Assembly (NCBI GenBank): GCA_037976565.1
Contig: CP137680.1
Span: 744,001-808,000 of the forward strand
Direction of reading: 5' to 3'
DNA: 64,000 bases
From: Mesocentrotus franciscanus
Taxonomy: Eukaryota > Echinodermata > Echinoidea > Camarodonta > Strongylocentrotidae
In this document: one piece after another, positions 34,841-47,361 of the stretch
Position numbering within the stretch: position 1 is the stretch's first letter
How the letters are laid out: every line of letters begins with the position of its first letter
Program-made: the position numbers and the translations under genes
The notes under the pieces: model-generated
The model's database searches: none
What the model was told of the DNA's origin: nothing
The model's input: the letters and a program-made list of their open reading frames with translations, nothing else

Positions 34841-35310
34841 CTATAATTTAACCTTCTTAATAAGTCTATCCATCTCAGCACTTCTCAATGATCTGTTTTT
34901 TTCAGCTAACAATTCATTGATAATGGCCAATGTTTTATTTTTGTCCTTCATATTATTTTGTAGCAAATCGCAATGGTAATTCCTTTTTGCATTTCTTAGT
35001 AGAGTGGTCGATACATTTCTGTAGTTTTTGTACAACCAGATCCTGACGATGATTCGATTTAATAACTTTTGAATACATTATATATTTTACACGAATAGAT
35101 TTCCTGATCCCTCGAGATATCTATGGTTTTTTAGCAACTTTCTTCTGTCCTAACTGCTTAGTAACCAATTGTGCATGTTTATTACAAAAATTGAGATGAG
35201 CTGTGTTGACTTCTTTTGAATTACATACCGTTTCCCAGTTATAGGCAGCAAGCTCTTCTCTAAATACATTTATATCATATTCCTTGTAACATCGATATCG
35301 AATTAACATG
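34841..35310 (-). pseudogene. LINE pre-RT fragment
   Basis: The - strand reads FREELAAYNWETVCNS, AHLNFCNKHAQLV, KKPWISRGIRKSI-like and NAKRNYHCDLLQNN segments, the linker between endonuclease and RT in CR1/Jockey-like elements. Stops and a shift near 35100 show decay. Confidence 0.65.
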
Positions 35311-35400
35311 TGAATGCACCTAAAAAGGATTAAGATAAAGAAAAATCGCGATTTGATTTCATATTGAGTATTAAACCTGTAAACAGAAAGTGACTCTTAA

Positions 35401-36041
35401 AGGGAGTGTAGCTCGGCAAATAGTGGTTAACGCCATCTACGTTTTCTTTTGGATAAATGCACGTAAACGAATGGACTTGATTAACTGTAGTCAGCGACTT
35501 AATCTCTACATGGTCAGCTTTCGCGAAACAGACCGAAGTTCTCCTCACGCTTCGGTTTCGCGTATGTTGCACGCACGTGATTGCTGCGGTTGCGTCGTCC
35601 GTAGTCGTTTACCATAATTATTAGGGAGTTTTCACAACCGGCGACGCGGCCTTCTACAACGCTAATCTTAGCGGGGGTCCACTCAGAGCGAAAATTTCCG
35701 CGTAGCGTCCAAACCTACGACGGTATTCAGCCGAATTAGCGTCGGGAGTCGAGCTAGTACGGGGTGGCGTGATCAGCCAATCAGAGCGCTTGTTAACTGT
35801 GACGGCGAGGCTCGCATGCAAATGGGCGGTACGACTTTTCTGACGTCACGCAAGCGCGAAAACTCCCGCGTATTCAGAATTGCGAAACTGCAAATTAGAT
35901 CGCGACGGTAGCCAGAGTACGAAAAGTCACAGCTCATTTAAATACCCCGTAGTCAGCACTTGCGTCACCGTGCGAAAAGTCGCTATTGGCCCCGAGTCAG
36001 GCCACGGGAAAGACACGTAGCCTCGTCAGGCTACACTCCCT
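35401..36041. mobile_element. TTAA-flanked foldback element (641 bp)
   Basis: It is flanked by TTAA at 35397-35400 and 36042-36045, with perfect ends AGGGAGTGTAGC and GCTACACTCCCT. Internal inverted blocks (GGGAGTTTTC at about 35623; GAAAACTCCC at about 35857) make it foldback-like. It is GC-rich relative to its surroundings and shares both ends with the element at 10688-12930. It encodes no transposase. Confidence 0.85.
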
Positions 36042-36659
36042 TTAAAGTTTATTGTTCGTAAATATCCCTGTTAAAATGGCTATATAATTTTATTATTCTT
36101 TTTCTTTAAGTAAATAATGTTGAATAGGATCAGTATTATATGCATCAATATGAAGTATCTACATTATAATGGTACTTTGAAATTTAATTAAAAACTAATA
36201 GTAGCGTTAGGTATTGTGTTGATAACAAAATGTTTCAAGGTTGAAATCACGGAAAATCAATTTGTACGAACATGTGTCGAGCTCTATATACATGCCCTAG
36301 TTCTGCCACCGGACCTGTAACAAGCATGGCATAACTAGATGGAGCGGCGCCAATAAATATATATTCCACCATATGCTGCAAACTCCTGGATAAGATAAAC
36401 ATTTCCCGAAATTTATCTTGATTATGTTATATTTTGCTTTGATTGTTTCTCATATCAAATAACTTCCAATGCTTCTTTTAACGCCCCCACCTTGCCACTT
36501 TTTTTCTCGATTACTCAATGTGTATGATATAAATAGACTTAACATTGCAATTTGTATGATTTTATGTTCTAAAGGTCTTATACCCCGGTGAGTAATTTCT
36601 AAGTTTTGTCTTAATTTATCAATACATCACAACACAATCCTCGTAATTCATCTAATCAT

Positions 36660-37075
36660 CATTTACCTCAAGTCAGAACTTTGAATTCCCATAATTCAAT
36701 ATTTTGTTAAAGTCCTTCTCTATGGAGCAATCTTCCTCCTGCACTAAAATTTAGCCCATCCCTTAATTCTTTTAAACGCCGTAATAAATAAATACCATCT
36801 TTTAAGCTTGTATTCATAATTTGAAATTTTATATATTTCATGTTTGTTTCTTTGTTCTATTTGTTTGTCTGTTTTTTATAATCATGTATGTATTATTAAT
36901 TTGGGGGTCAACGTACTTTAAGGCTATTTGCTCTTTTTTGTTGACTCCTCATTCTCATAATTTGTTTTGTTCGAATTGTTCTGTATTGAATTCTATTGGA
37001 TTTACTCTGTTGTGTATATATTTTGTATATGCTGTTTTTATTGAGAATGAAATAAAGACTGAACTGAACTATTCA
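36660..37075 (+). mobile_element. LINE 3' end with hairpin
   Basis: The remnant LWSNLPPALKFSPSLNSFK at about 36715-36775 matches a LINE ORF2 C-terminus. A hairpin follows at 36904-36948 (GGGGTCAAC / GTTGACTCC), then an end reading AATAAAGACTGAACTGAACT. Confidence 0.75.
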
Positions 37076-40000
37076 TAGTTTCAAATAACAGACTGAGTAT
37101 ATATATGTGGTCGACATATAAATCCAGCTTATTCAATGAGGACATGTTTTAAGTAACAGATGGTAAAGATTCATCAAAGCTCAATAGGGCACATCCGATT
37201 ACTACTAACGTTGATAGTTGACAAGGTATTCATCAGTACAGTAATAACAGATAGATGATAGCTAGAAAGACTCATATCTCCTTGGTAATACCTATTTTTT
37301 TTCTCAAAATTACCGAAAAATGCTTTGGAGTGATCATCTCTGCGTCCTTGATATAGCTTTTTCGATATAATCATGGAACAACCCAAATCCTGCAAATGAT
37401 CGCTTGACAACAATTATCAATCATTTTTAGGAGCAAATGATAACCCGGTCAATAATATTCAAGGCACCCAGACAAAGGCAATTTGGGACTGCTTTTTTTT
37501 TGTCAGGGAACGCTACTGTTTATTTGATCAGCCTTTGTGAACTTTTTCAAGTCTCTGACTGATAATATTATAGCATAAAATACTCATTAGATGTGTGATA
37601 ATGAAGAGAAGTTCGGATATTACAAATGGTTCTTGCCAGAATTAGCACAGAAATAAAGGTATGACAAGAGCTGTGTACATTAATTAATATTCTGTGTCCT
37701 GTATACTGCTGCACGGCTCATATAATTTTACTATTTTAAGGGGAAAATAAAGATATTTTTATGTCATGAAAGACACAATATTTTGGGGTCATAAACTTAC
37801 TCACCTATTGTTAATTTTCGTGATATTTCTCGTCTCCGGTCAAAAAAGGTCATTACCAAGTGAAATACTGCCAAATTTGAAATAGGGATATTTCCATGCT
37901 GTAGTGAAAAGTTCCCTGGTCCTATCTCTATCACGTAAGCATATTCTTTTACACCATTCACACTTTATAGAAAATTTATTATCATATTTCTTTGATGCTA
38001 GTTAATTGATAGCAACAGTGGGGTAATTAACAAAAATGTTTTGAGGGGGCTTTGCGAGCGCGTAGCAACCGAGTGTAAATACTTCGACGTTTTGTAGTAT
38101 GGAGCTTTGTATTTAAGATTCTTTTGATCACACAGACAATCAAAGTTTGAGCTTGACATTCACCCACTCTCTCCTCTCTAAGGGGATAGAAACTTTGTAT
38201 TATAGAACACTTCAGAGCCTACGTACTGACAGACAGGGTATGACAGGAGTTATACCATTATATTGTAAGAAAATCGTGATTAAATAGTTATATAATGTGC
38301 ATGGGAGGGCAATATCTAAAAAAGACACCCATTTAGATGTTTCAATAGACATGATAGACGCGGCCTCCAGCAATAAAGAAAGTGTTTTCTTTTTTAGAGT
38401 AGATTTGTAGAGGGCATGGAACTTATACATTTGGTTATAGGTTAAATTTAGTCTAGTAGAATGAGAAATAAAAGAAAACCGTGGAAATTATGCTTTTTCT
38501 TTTTCTTTTCTTTTTCTTTTACTTTTCTCTCCCCCACCCCCGTTTTTTTTTTTTTTTTTGGGGGACATGGAACTATTTTGGGCAGGAGTCCCTAACCCCC
38601 CACACACACACACCAGTACGTCAGTGGATAGTAATGTAGGTACAGGTACTCTACTGTTTTAATCTACCGATCAGCATTTCCTCCGAAAACAGATTGTTAG
38701 GTGAAAATGAGCTATGTTCCTAGTTGATTACCTTTCGTTTTCATTTGTCCTTTTAATCAATCGCATTCTCTTTGGAAAATTAAAGTTCTTTAAACAGGAT
38801 GAATAGGAACACCGGGGGGTGAATGGGAACAACCTTAAAAAGTGGAAACTATGTGTTTCGTTCTTTCTTTTTTTCCAAAGTTATAATGCAAACCTTTTTG
38901 AAATCCTTTTTAATTATGCACTGCATTCCTCCAGTGGCCAAAATGATGATTAGCAATATATGGAAAGCCAATTTTTTATCCCCTCGCTTGAGAATTAAAT
39001 AAGGTGCCCTGCAATATTTTGTTTAATACCGATGTGTTCAAAACTTTACTATATGGATTTATCGAAGAGAATCATGAGATTTTACTTTATTATATCATAA
39101 AGATGGTCTTGCATGTAAAGTCTGATAAAGAAACTGGTTGTGTGTGGAGTTTTATAGAGTTTCGTTTGACTTATTTTTCTAGAACAGTAATTTTCAGGCA
39201 GTTCAACAAGACACCTTACCTGCATAGCAATAGAGTGTCTGATAATGACCAAATTCACACTTGTTCTGAAATGGATCATCGATGAGATACTCATGGTGCC
39301 CGGATGGGCGTGTATATACCTACTTCGTGATTGCACGTAGTGATTGTAATTCATTGAAAATAAATTTACCAATTATTAATCATTATGATAATTCATGAAT
39401 TTATTAATGTCTTTATATAATTCTGATATTCATACGAGGTAGCACATTTGCACTAATAGTGGTTGCCTTCCATAAGGCCCTGTTTGGTAACAACAATATT
39501 AAATAACAATAATGATAAAGATACCGGTGATTTCATAACATCAAGGAAACAAAAGACAGGAGAAATATGGACTGTATTATACAAATCCTTTGGGTATCCT
39601 CGTAATTATGTGGATGTTTTTCTCAAATATCTTGATATGATATAATATATACAGACGCTTATCAAGCAATTATGACGCGATTAAATATTGTGTGCACCAA
39701 GTAATTATGAACTTGTCAAGGAATGAATCAGTCTGGGTATACGATGTAACCAACCTTTCTCATTCTAAAGATAATCCAAAAGGCTCTCCCTCGTCTTCTT
39801 ACATTATTAATTTTATCATCACCTTTCTCCGCCGCTATAACGCGTTAACCAATACTCTTGACACAAATAGCAAACCTCCATGTGCACCTCAAACTAGGGC
39901 ATCCCACAGCGAAAATGGGATTCATGGGTTCACAGTAATTAGCTTGAATGTTTTGCCCTCCCCTCCGATTATGTCTCGTATTTCAAATTCGAAATATGGT

Positions 40001-40702
40001 CACTCTGAAGACAGTTTTGTTTGTCATTCTAAATGTAATCAGCATAGAGTCCATGTAAATATATGAAATTAGAAATCACCAGAATAGATCAGCTGATTCC
40101 TATCTTCCTCAGTCCAATCCCAATTTCATCTCCGATTCCTTGCTCAAAGATAAAGATTTTTATCCCTATATTTTATCTTTCACCATCACAACTTTAAACA
40201 TAAATGGAGGAAGGGGGGGGGGGGTAAATAAATGAGCGATGCCTCCCCTTGGAAATTCCGACCCCTTCCATGCAAAGAAGAAGTACTTCTTCTATATTTC
40301 TTCGTCATCATCACATCACCGTTCTTGATGTATAGGGGAAAAGAACAGATGACTGAACGCGGTTTCCTATCTCATCCCCAATCCCTTTCCTAAAAGCTGA
40401 ATGTCTCCTCATCACTTTCATCATCACCATTCTCACTACCGTGTAAACCCTATCACTCCAGGGCAAGTTAAACCGCTTCCCCTAGCCGGAGCCTGTCTCT
40501 CCCCCATCAAACCATCTTCCATTCCCAGGGGCCTCATCCATCTCTAATATTCTCCGCAGTATTAAAGATGCAAGTAACGATGACAGTGAAAATGTGACTC
40601 TTGAGATACGCTATTATAATAGTGATGGTATTATCCTGCTATTTCTCTCAAGATCGCTTGCACTGAAGAGAATGCCGTCGCCTCATAAGAGGCGCTTTAT
40701 GG
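37076..40702. other. Intergenic stretch without supported gene
   Basis: 3.6 kb with short frames only, none of coding character. It holds pyrimidine and T runs at 38490-38560 and a C-rich (CA)n at 38597-38612. One 124-codon frame at 39692-40066 has no recognisable domain and no splice context. Confidence 0.45.
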
Positions 40703-40707
40703 CTATT

Positions 40708-40900
40708 GGCGGATCCAGGATTTTCTTGTGGGGAGGGGCACGAGTCCAAAAATCTTTTTAAAGCAGGCAATACGGTTATGACAGTTTTGGGTACGCCCAA
40801 AGAGATATCTCTTTGGTAAGCCTTTTAATCTAAAAAATACCTGCCAAGCCAAAAACAACAAACGATAACAAAAATTGTTTGCCGCCTTTGCAGGAGGCAC
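40708..40900. mobile_element. Possible hAT-like element end
   Basis: GGCGGATCCAGG at about 40709 resembles the termini of the MITE at 5926. The other end was not located. Confidence 0.3.
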
Positions 40901-40984
40901 ATTCTTTTTGTGTGTGCATTTTTGAAGATAAGTGTACTATATGGTGATAGTCCAGAAAACCATGGATGGTATGATCCGGGGCCG

Positions 40985-41142
40985 GGGGGGGTGTTTCATC
41001 AACTGAAATTGATCTTAAAAATCAATTGTAAGTTCAATGTTAATGCTTGATGAAACACCCCCTCCCCTTCATCAAGCATTACAATTGAACTTACAATTGA
41101 TTTTTAAGATCGAAATCAATTTCAGTTGATGAAACACCCCTG
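40985..41142. repeat. Nested palindrome, foldback MITE
   Basis: Two arms of about 75 bp are inverted copies of each other, from GGGTGTTTCATCAACTGAAA to TTTCAGTTGATGAAACACCC, around a C-rich centre at about 41060. Each arm is itself bounded by TTTCATCAA and TTGATGAAA. The arms are nearly identical, so the insertion or duplication is recent. Confidence 0.85.
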
Positions 41143-41524
41143 GATATTTTTTTTCTTCAATCTCTCATTACTACCTGCTGCCAGCCGAAGATGGCGTGAT
41201 CCGCGAATTCGTACGCCCAGTCTACGAATTCGGGATAACGCCATCTTCGGCTGGAGGCAGAGATCGTATATAGTGCACTTGTCTCTATGTTTATTTATTT
41301 ATTTTTTTTATATTTTTTTTTTTGGGGGTAGTAGAGATCAGTGGTATAGGGTGATTTGGATGACTGCAATTAAATTAAAATCAGCCAGGCTTTACAGGGA
41401 GAGAGCAATTGCATATATTTCAAAAGTAGATGGGATGAATGGCGGTTACTTTCTTTCAACAAAATGAAGTGTTTTTTTACCGGTTTCAAAACCTTGTCAC
41501 TCCTTGTGAAATACAGGTATCCGT

Positions 41525-41882
41525 TGTTACGACCACGCTACCTATACTACCTTCCTACCTCTACTACCATCCTACCTCTACTACCATCCTACCTCTAGCC
41601 TACTACCACCCCACCCCTATTACCATCCTACCTCTACTACCTCTCTACCTCTACAACCACCCTACCTCTACTACCACCCCATCCCTATACTACTATCCTA
41701 CCTCTACTACCTTCCTACCTCTACTACCATCTTACCTCTACTACCATCCTCTCTCTACTACCATCCTTCCTCTATACTACAATCCTAGCTCTACTACCTT
41801 CCTATCTCTACCACCATCCTACCTCTACTACCTTCCTACCTCTACTTCCTTCCTACCTCTAATACCTTCCTACCTGCTCGTG
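41525..41882. repeat. 17-bp minisatellite (TACCTCTACTACCATCC)
   Basis: About 20 variable copies of a pyrimidine-rich unit. The reading frame across it (Thr/Tyr/Pro-rich) is an artefact. Confidence 0.9.
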
Positions 41883-41904
41883 TACTACTTCAACCCATGT
41901 CCCC

Positions 41905-42070
41905 TACTAGAAAATGACAGAAGGATGAAAACAAAGAACAACATAAGGAAACATAGAAAGAGAAAATGATAGATGGATGGAGACAAAGAATAACATAAGG
42001 AAAACATAGAGAGAGAAAATAATAGAAGGATACAAACAAAGAATAAGATGAAGAAAGATAAAAACGAGGA
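41905..42070. repeat. Short array related to the 90-bp satellite
   Basis: Units contain AAAGAATAACATAAGGAAA and AGAGAGAAAATAATAGAAGG, close to the vocabulary of the 11.1-12.3 kb array, in two to three copies of about 50-60 bp. Confidence 0.7.
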
Positions 42071-42189
42071 GATAAAAAGAAGGAGAACAAAATCAAAGAA
42101 ATACAAATGAAATGAGAAGCCAAAAGGAGAAACGTAAAGATGGGTCACATGATTTCGTTTCGCTGTCCCCAGAAATCTTAATAGTTTAT

Positions 42190-43378
42190 AAATGAGAACG
42201 GGGGCCTTGCGCGAGGACCGTCACAGTCGACTAAACTCTCCATCCTGCCGTCCCCTTTCGAAATTGTTGAATGTTCAAAAGACCAAATATGTTATTTTTC
42301 GCTCAAAGGGTAAAAAGATTCCAGGTGGTATTACTTTTCTTAATGTTGGAAGCCATGATGTTGCGCTTAGTGAAAATGTTCAGTTCTTAGGGTTAACTAT
42401 GGATGAGCATTTATCTTGGAAAATCATTTAGATACTGTATGCACAAAGTTGTCCCGAAGTGTAGGTGTCATTTTTAGATTAAAATTTATTTTACCCGAAA
42501 GAGTGCTGCACATTGTATTATTCTTCCTTATTTGACATATTGTAATGTTGCTTGGGGAAACACTTTTAAGTCATATCTTGATAAGTTGAGAGTATTGCAG
42601 AAGAAGGCAATAAGGCTTATTACTAATTCTAATTATAGAAATCCAAGTTCTCCATTGTACCTTCGACTAAGAATGTTACCACTAAGTGGACTTGTGTCGT
42701 TCAATTGTTTATGTTTAAACTTCAGTCTATGACTCATGAATGTACGTTAAAGGATCTATTGCGTCAGAACTCACAAATTCATAATTATAATACACGTCAA
42801 AGGGGTCTTATTCATCAGCCCTTCGCAAGAACAATTGTCTCTCTGACCTCTTTCCATATCACTTGCATTAAAGAATGGAAAATGTACCTACTTGAAAGAC
42901 TGACATAATTTGTCTTTGTATCTTAATAATTTCTTATTCTCAAATGTTTTGGGGCCTCTAAGGACCTACTCATCATATCAGTGTGTTTGATATGTGTGTG
43001 TGCGTTGCGTGTGCGTGCGTGTGTGTGCGTGTGTGTGTGTGTGTGTGTGTGCGCGTGCGTGTGGGTGTGCGCGGCGCGCGCGCGTGTTTGTGTTTGCGTG
43101 TGTTCTATATTCTGTAGCTTAGTATTTCCATCCCTTGTATATATACGTTACATTCTTTTTATTCACGTTGCCATATTGTTAATGTATGTATTTTGTTGAC
43201 TATACCGTCTATAGGGCCCCGCTCACAAGCTTAGCTTCTAAAGGAGTCCTAAAACCATTAATTTTATGATGTAATCAAGTTAATATATGTTGATTAATGT
43301 ACTATTACCAGTCTCTTTTTTATGTAAAAGATTATATCATGGTTTTGAGTGGTTTTGAATAAAATGAACTTGAACTAA
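42190..43378 (+). mobile_element. LINE 3' part (CR1/Jockey-like)
   Basis: With two frame changes the region reads the RT thumb and C-terminus: VQKTKYVIFRSKGKKIPGG, ENVQFLGLTMDEHLSW, TYCNVAWGNTFKSYLDKL, LQKKAIRLITNSNYRN and IKEWKMYLLERLT. A (GT)n run lies at 42996-43105. The 3' UTR hairpin is at 43213-43250 (AGGGCCCC / GGAGTCCT, apex AAGC / GCTT). The end is GAATAAAATGAACTTGAACT. Confidence 0.85.
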
Positions 43379-44702
43379 AACTTGTCCGCGGACCGCGGCT
43401 ATCATTTGCTAAAAGTTAAGTGACACGCCCAGTGCTATACAGCTCTGCCACGCCTCTTTTGAGATCAATTGTGTGGTTTTACTCATAGAAATCACATGGT
43501 GTTACTTTGAGCAGATAATAAAAAAATTTATTGACAGGCGTTTATGCCTGTTTATTCATGGTGCACGGACCAAAGAGTTCTAAACAGAGCTAATTGAAAC
43601 TTTACTATTTGCATCCTTGTCTTCCTGGGTTACATTTATGGACAAAATCAACTATAATTCGCCCATGCTGCACATAATGATCTTCCCTATCCTAGCTATG
43701 CCAATTATTCAAGGCTTATTGTGTCTGCAAAATAAGACTAATTAAAACGGCTGAGCTGAGTGCAGTGCAAGTTCATTGATGATGGTGATCTTGCACCAGA
43801 CGACGAATTGGTGACAGAAAAAGTACGACAAAGTAAGTTACCTCGGATGACTTTCTGATGCAGGCCTATTGCAGTTAAATGATGCACTATTAAAGTATTA
43901 TGTCTTGCTCTATTAAACACGTTTGAACCTACGATCAGAAGGAGCTTAGTTGGAGAATTTAAGGCGTTTCGGTGTGTTGATCAGTAGAGGGTATCTAAGG
44001 TTTGCCCGGCACCAGCTTGTTTATCATCTCCATTGTGCGGAGAATCTATGGAGGAAGCATTGAACGGGAGATGAGAGGGCAATGGAGGCGGACTGGCCTG
44101 GCCTGGGGCAGGTGCATGGAGGCGAGAAATCTCTTAATTGGTAAAGGGATATTAATAGTCTTGAGCTTGGAATGTTGGAAAATATTGTAAATGGAGGTTA
44201 TTTCACCTCCTCATCATATTATTACTCTATGTCATGTCATCAGCAGATGGTCTTCTTTATTCAACTTCAAAGTTCAAGTTCCACTTATAGTGAAGGCCTC
44301 TGATCACATCCTTAATTTCCATTTCTCTCAGTGTTAGTTGTTGCTATGCCTATGGCTATCCTATGTCCTTGATCTTGTGCAAAAGGTTATATGAAAGCAA
44401 TTTTTTTTTTTTTAATTTTGTAATGTTTTTTTTTATTTTTTCATTATTTTTCTTTTCTTTTCAGAGTTGCAGTGGTTCTTCCCTTCTCACTTGACCTGTA
44501 GTAAAGCTTTATTGTAAATGTGAACATAGATGCAATGGCAGTGAGCAAAGCCTCTTCTCATCGTGGTTAGTTTAGTAATCCTCCAGATCTATTTAAAAAA
44601 CTAATGTGAGTGCATGCAATCAGGGGCACTATCCACCTTAACAAAATCTCTTCTTTGTCTGTTCAATTGATTGGACGTCTTTATCATTTCATTATCAGTG
44701 TG
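43379..44702. other. Intergenic stretch without supported gene
   Basis: No recognised gene. T-rich runs lie at 44400-44460. Confidence 0.4.
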
Positions 44703-44870
44703 GAGGTGTCATGGCTTAGTGGTTCATTCACTTAATTGACTCTCAATCCAAGGGTCAATGGTTTTGTTGTAACCATCTACCAGCCCGGCACTAAAGTCTT
44801 ATTGGCAAGAAATCAATCTACTTTTAACCACTCCTGACCAGGTGTAAATGAATATCCAATATCAAGCTTG
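44703..44870 (+). mobile_element. tRNA-derived SINE, copy 3
   Basis: It begins GGAGGTGTCATGGCTTAGTG and continues with GACTCTCAATCCAAGGGT and CAGCCCGGCACTAA, as in the copy at 18110. Box B is disrupted. Confidence 0.7.
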
Positions 44871-45862
44871 TTAGCATCCAAGCAGATCCAAGTAAAGTAG
44901 AGCTTGTCTCCAGGCTGGACCTTTCATCCCTCTACATATTCTTTGCTTCTGCCACTCATTCCTGTGTGAGTCTGCAGTTCAGGAAAATGGTATCCTATTT
45001 TTTTCGGATTGCACTGACAAACCCACATCCTCAGGAAATCCTTTATTGTCACCCAACGTCAATTATATTGGCACAAACTAAGACATTTTGCAAAGTTATT
45101 AGTCTTAGTCTCAACTACAGGGGCTTTTTTCTTTCTTCAAGCAATTTTTTTCTTTCTGATTTCAATAACTAGCTCATGATTTATGTTGGTCTCCCTTGTT
45201 AAAGTATGCTTCTACCTCAAACTCCTGAAGACGACATTATCTATATGAAACATTAACATGATGACCTATCTATTTGGATTTGGAATTGAATCTACCTTTG
45301 AGTCTTCAAAATTGAAATGTGAATGAAGATTGCTGACAAAAAAGAGAAATTCACATTAGTTGAGTCTTAACATCAGGATATAAAGTTACTATAAATAAAA
45401 GCATGAAGAAATGGATCAGTGAAACTTAAGGATGATGTAACCAGAATTTTTGTGTGGAATCATTGTAGTCGTAGGTAAATGAACAGGCCAGTATCTGAAA
45501 AATTATAGTCATGATGTTATATGAATTAAAGTTATTCTTGTTTTGTTTGTTTAAGTAGTGGTCATGAAAATCACCTCCAATTATATCACATTATTGTGAA
45601 CTTAATGTCATAAAAATGATTTTCTATGGCAATTGATCTTAGATGCTGAACTGAATTCCCCGGCCCCCTCACTCCGGGAACAAAGGGACCACATTCATGC
45701 TCCCAAAATCTCCGGTAAAGGGGTACTTTTCATGCAACAAAGTCCGGCTCGTAATACACAAAAAAATTGACCCGTATTGACTTTACACACACAGACTTAC
45801 ATGTAGGGGGGTGCTTTCAAAGGAAGGGAGCACATGCATACCTGTACCATAAATAACACCGA

Positions 45863-46415
45863 ATGGGGGGGGGGCGGGCTGAATTCATGTTAAAACAAAT
45901 ACAAAAGTTCCAGAGTATGTATAAATGTTTGCAAATGAAGGCTATTCTGGTTACTTTAACAGACAAAACCCTGGAAGTGAAAGAGCAGCCTCTACTGTTT
46001 GGATGGAAACAGTTTGATGCTGTGGGATCAGGATTATATAGACTTGGGAAGCATCAAGGACTAGCTTGTATGTTCTTATACATTTCTGGATTTGACTTTA
46101 TACACCTGTACAAGTATAGTGATTTGAGAAGTATGAGGTAAGTGATTAATGTGTTTGTTGTGTTTTATGTGATCTATATTCTCAAAGTATTAGTGTCAGA
46201 AAGTCTATTAATTGAGTTATTGATTTGTCTTTCATATTAAAGATACTTTGTGTTTACTTAATTTTTAGTAGAATTGAAGATGCTCAAACTGTAATTGAAT
46301 CTATGTTGATGTGCTGGAATAAGCTTCATTGTTTTGTCGAGGAGAAATTCCCCTTCTCTTTCCTGAGTTGCATAAATGGGCATGCTCTGTTAGTGGTGGC
46401 GATGGTGGTGGGTTG
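45863..46415 (+). CDS. Candidate two-exon gene of unknown function
   Basis: The first frame (to 46139) ends in a consensus donor AG/GTAAGTG. The second begins after TTTACTTAATTTTTAG at about 46268. The join makes a Ser codon and stays open to a stop at 46414-46416. The spliced product would run from a segment like LVTLTDKTLEVKEQPLLFGW through GLYRLGKHQGLACMFLYISG and, after the join, RIEDAQTVIESMLMCWNKLH. I recognise no domain. The true 5' boundary is unclear: an acceptor-like TTCCAG lies at about 45914, and upstream exons may exist. It ends about 750 bases before the VSP start on the same strand. Confidence 0.35.
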
Positions 46416-46900
46416 AGGAGGGGGTAATATCCTAAATATCTTACAGTCTAGAGGTTTAATCATAACCCAGATATGTGAAAGAGTGAGTGTTCTAAACATT
46501 TAACCATAAAGTTTTACATACCTACAAAGTCGCACGGTGATGTAGAATTATATTCTAGTCAAGATGCAGCCACGTGCATATGAAGATTTCTCTTGAAGTG
46601 ATTGTCTTTTTCTCTCCCTTGTATATTATAAACATTTGTAATTGTTTAGATGTAATAACTGTAAAATTTTTAACTGACTCCAAACTCAGGAAACACTATT
46701 ACAAATATATATTCTGAGGGAATCAAATAGTAATTATTGTATTGCCTTGTAGTTGGATGCTTTGATGTTGCTCATTTTCATATGTGCACCGTCTTTCAGA
46801 TTAGATACAGAAAATACTTTTCACTGTACATATTGAATGATATGGTTGCTTTGTACATGCATCAAAACTTGAATGATTGCATTGTAGCTTGATGACTTAC

Positions 46901-47076
46901 TAGTATCTGGTTTTGCAGACCTGTCCTTTATCACAGGGAGTATAATTGCCATGTAGACAGTCCCTAAAGGTGTTACAACCTGGTAACTCCTTTGTCCCCC
47001 TTGTTCATGCCATGTTTTATAATTAGTGCCTTCCTTGAGTAATGCCTCAGTTGTTTGACGCACGAGAGACACCGGC
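46901..47076 (-). CDS. Candidate orphan exon of unknown function
   Basis: On the - strand a polypyrimidine tract CTCTCTCTCTCTGTAG precedes 176 bases open in one frame, ending at a strong donor GTAAGT (46900-46895). It would encode 58 residues including LVRQTTEALLKEGTNYKTW and SYQVVTPLGTVYMAIILPV. The composition looks coding, but no family is recognised and no partner exon was found. Any upstream exon would have to overlap the VSP gene, which weakens the case. Confidence 0.3.
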
Positions 47077-47166
47077 CTACAGAGAGAGAGAGATAATTAG
47101 ATTGTTTCTTTGCCTGTACAGCATACTTCATGAAGCCTGAAGCAGCTATACTGTACACCTACAAAC

Positions 47167-47361
47167 ATGAGCAAATACACTCAGTTCTACAACAACAATG
47201 GTGTTGATGACGATGAGGAGTGCGACCTCGGAATGCATGGGAGCGCTGTACTCGTACCTGAGGAGACAAACATTAACATCAATGGCTTTGAGAATCCTCA
47301 ATTTGAAGATCTCCACCAGACAGAGAATCACTCATCTGTACATGATCACAGTAATGGAAAG
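47167..47361 (+). CDS. VSP exon 1: acidic N-terminus
   Basis: It has 65 codons from ATG to donor GTAAAT, phase 0. It is rich in Asp, Glu and Asn with no membrane segment; cytosolic. The start is the first ATG after a plausible acceptor at 47121. Confidence 0.75.

Noticed and set aside
39692..40066. 124-codon open frame
   Set aside because: No domain, no splice or promoter context, and composition like the surrounding non-coding DNA.
41439..41969. 176-codon frame rich in Thr, Tyr and Pro
   Set aside because: It is generated by the 17-bp minisatellite.
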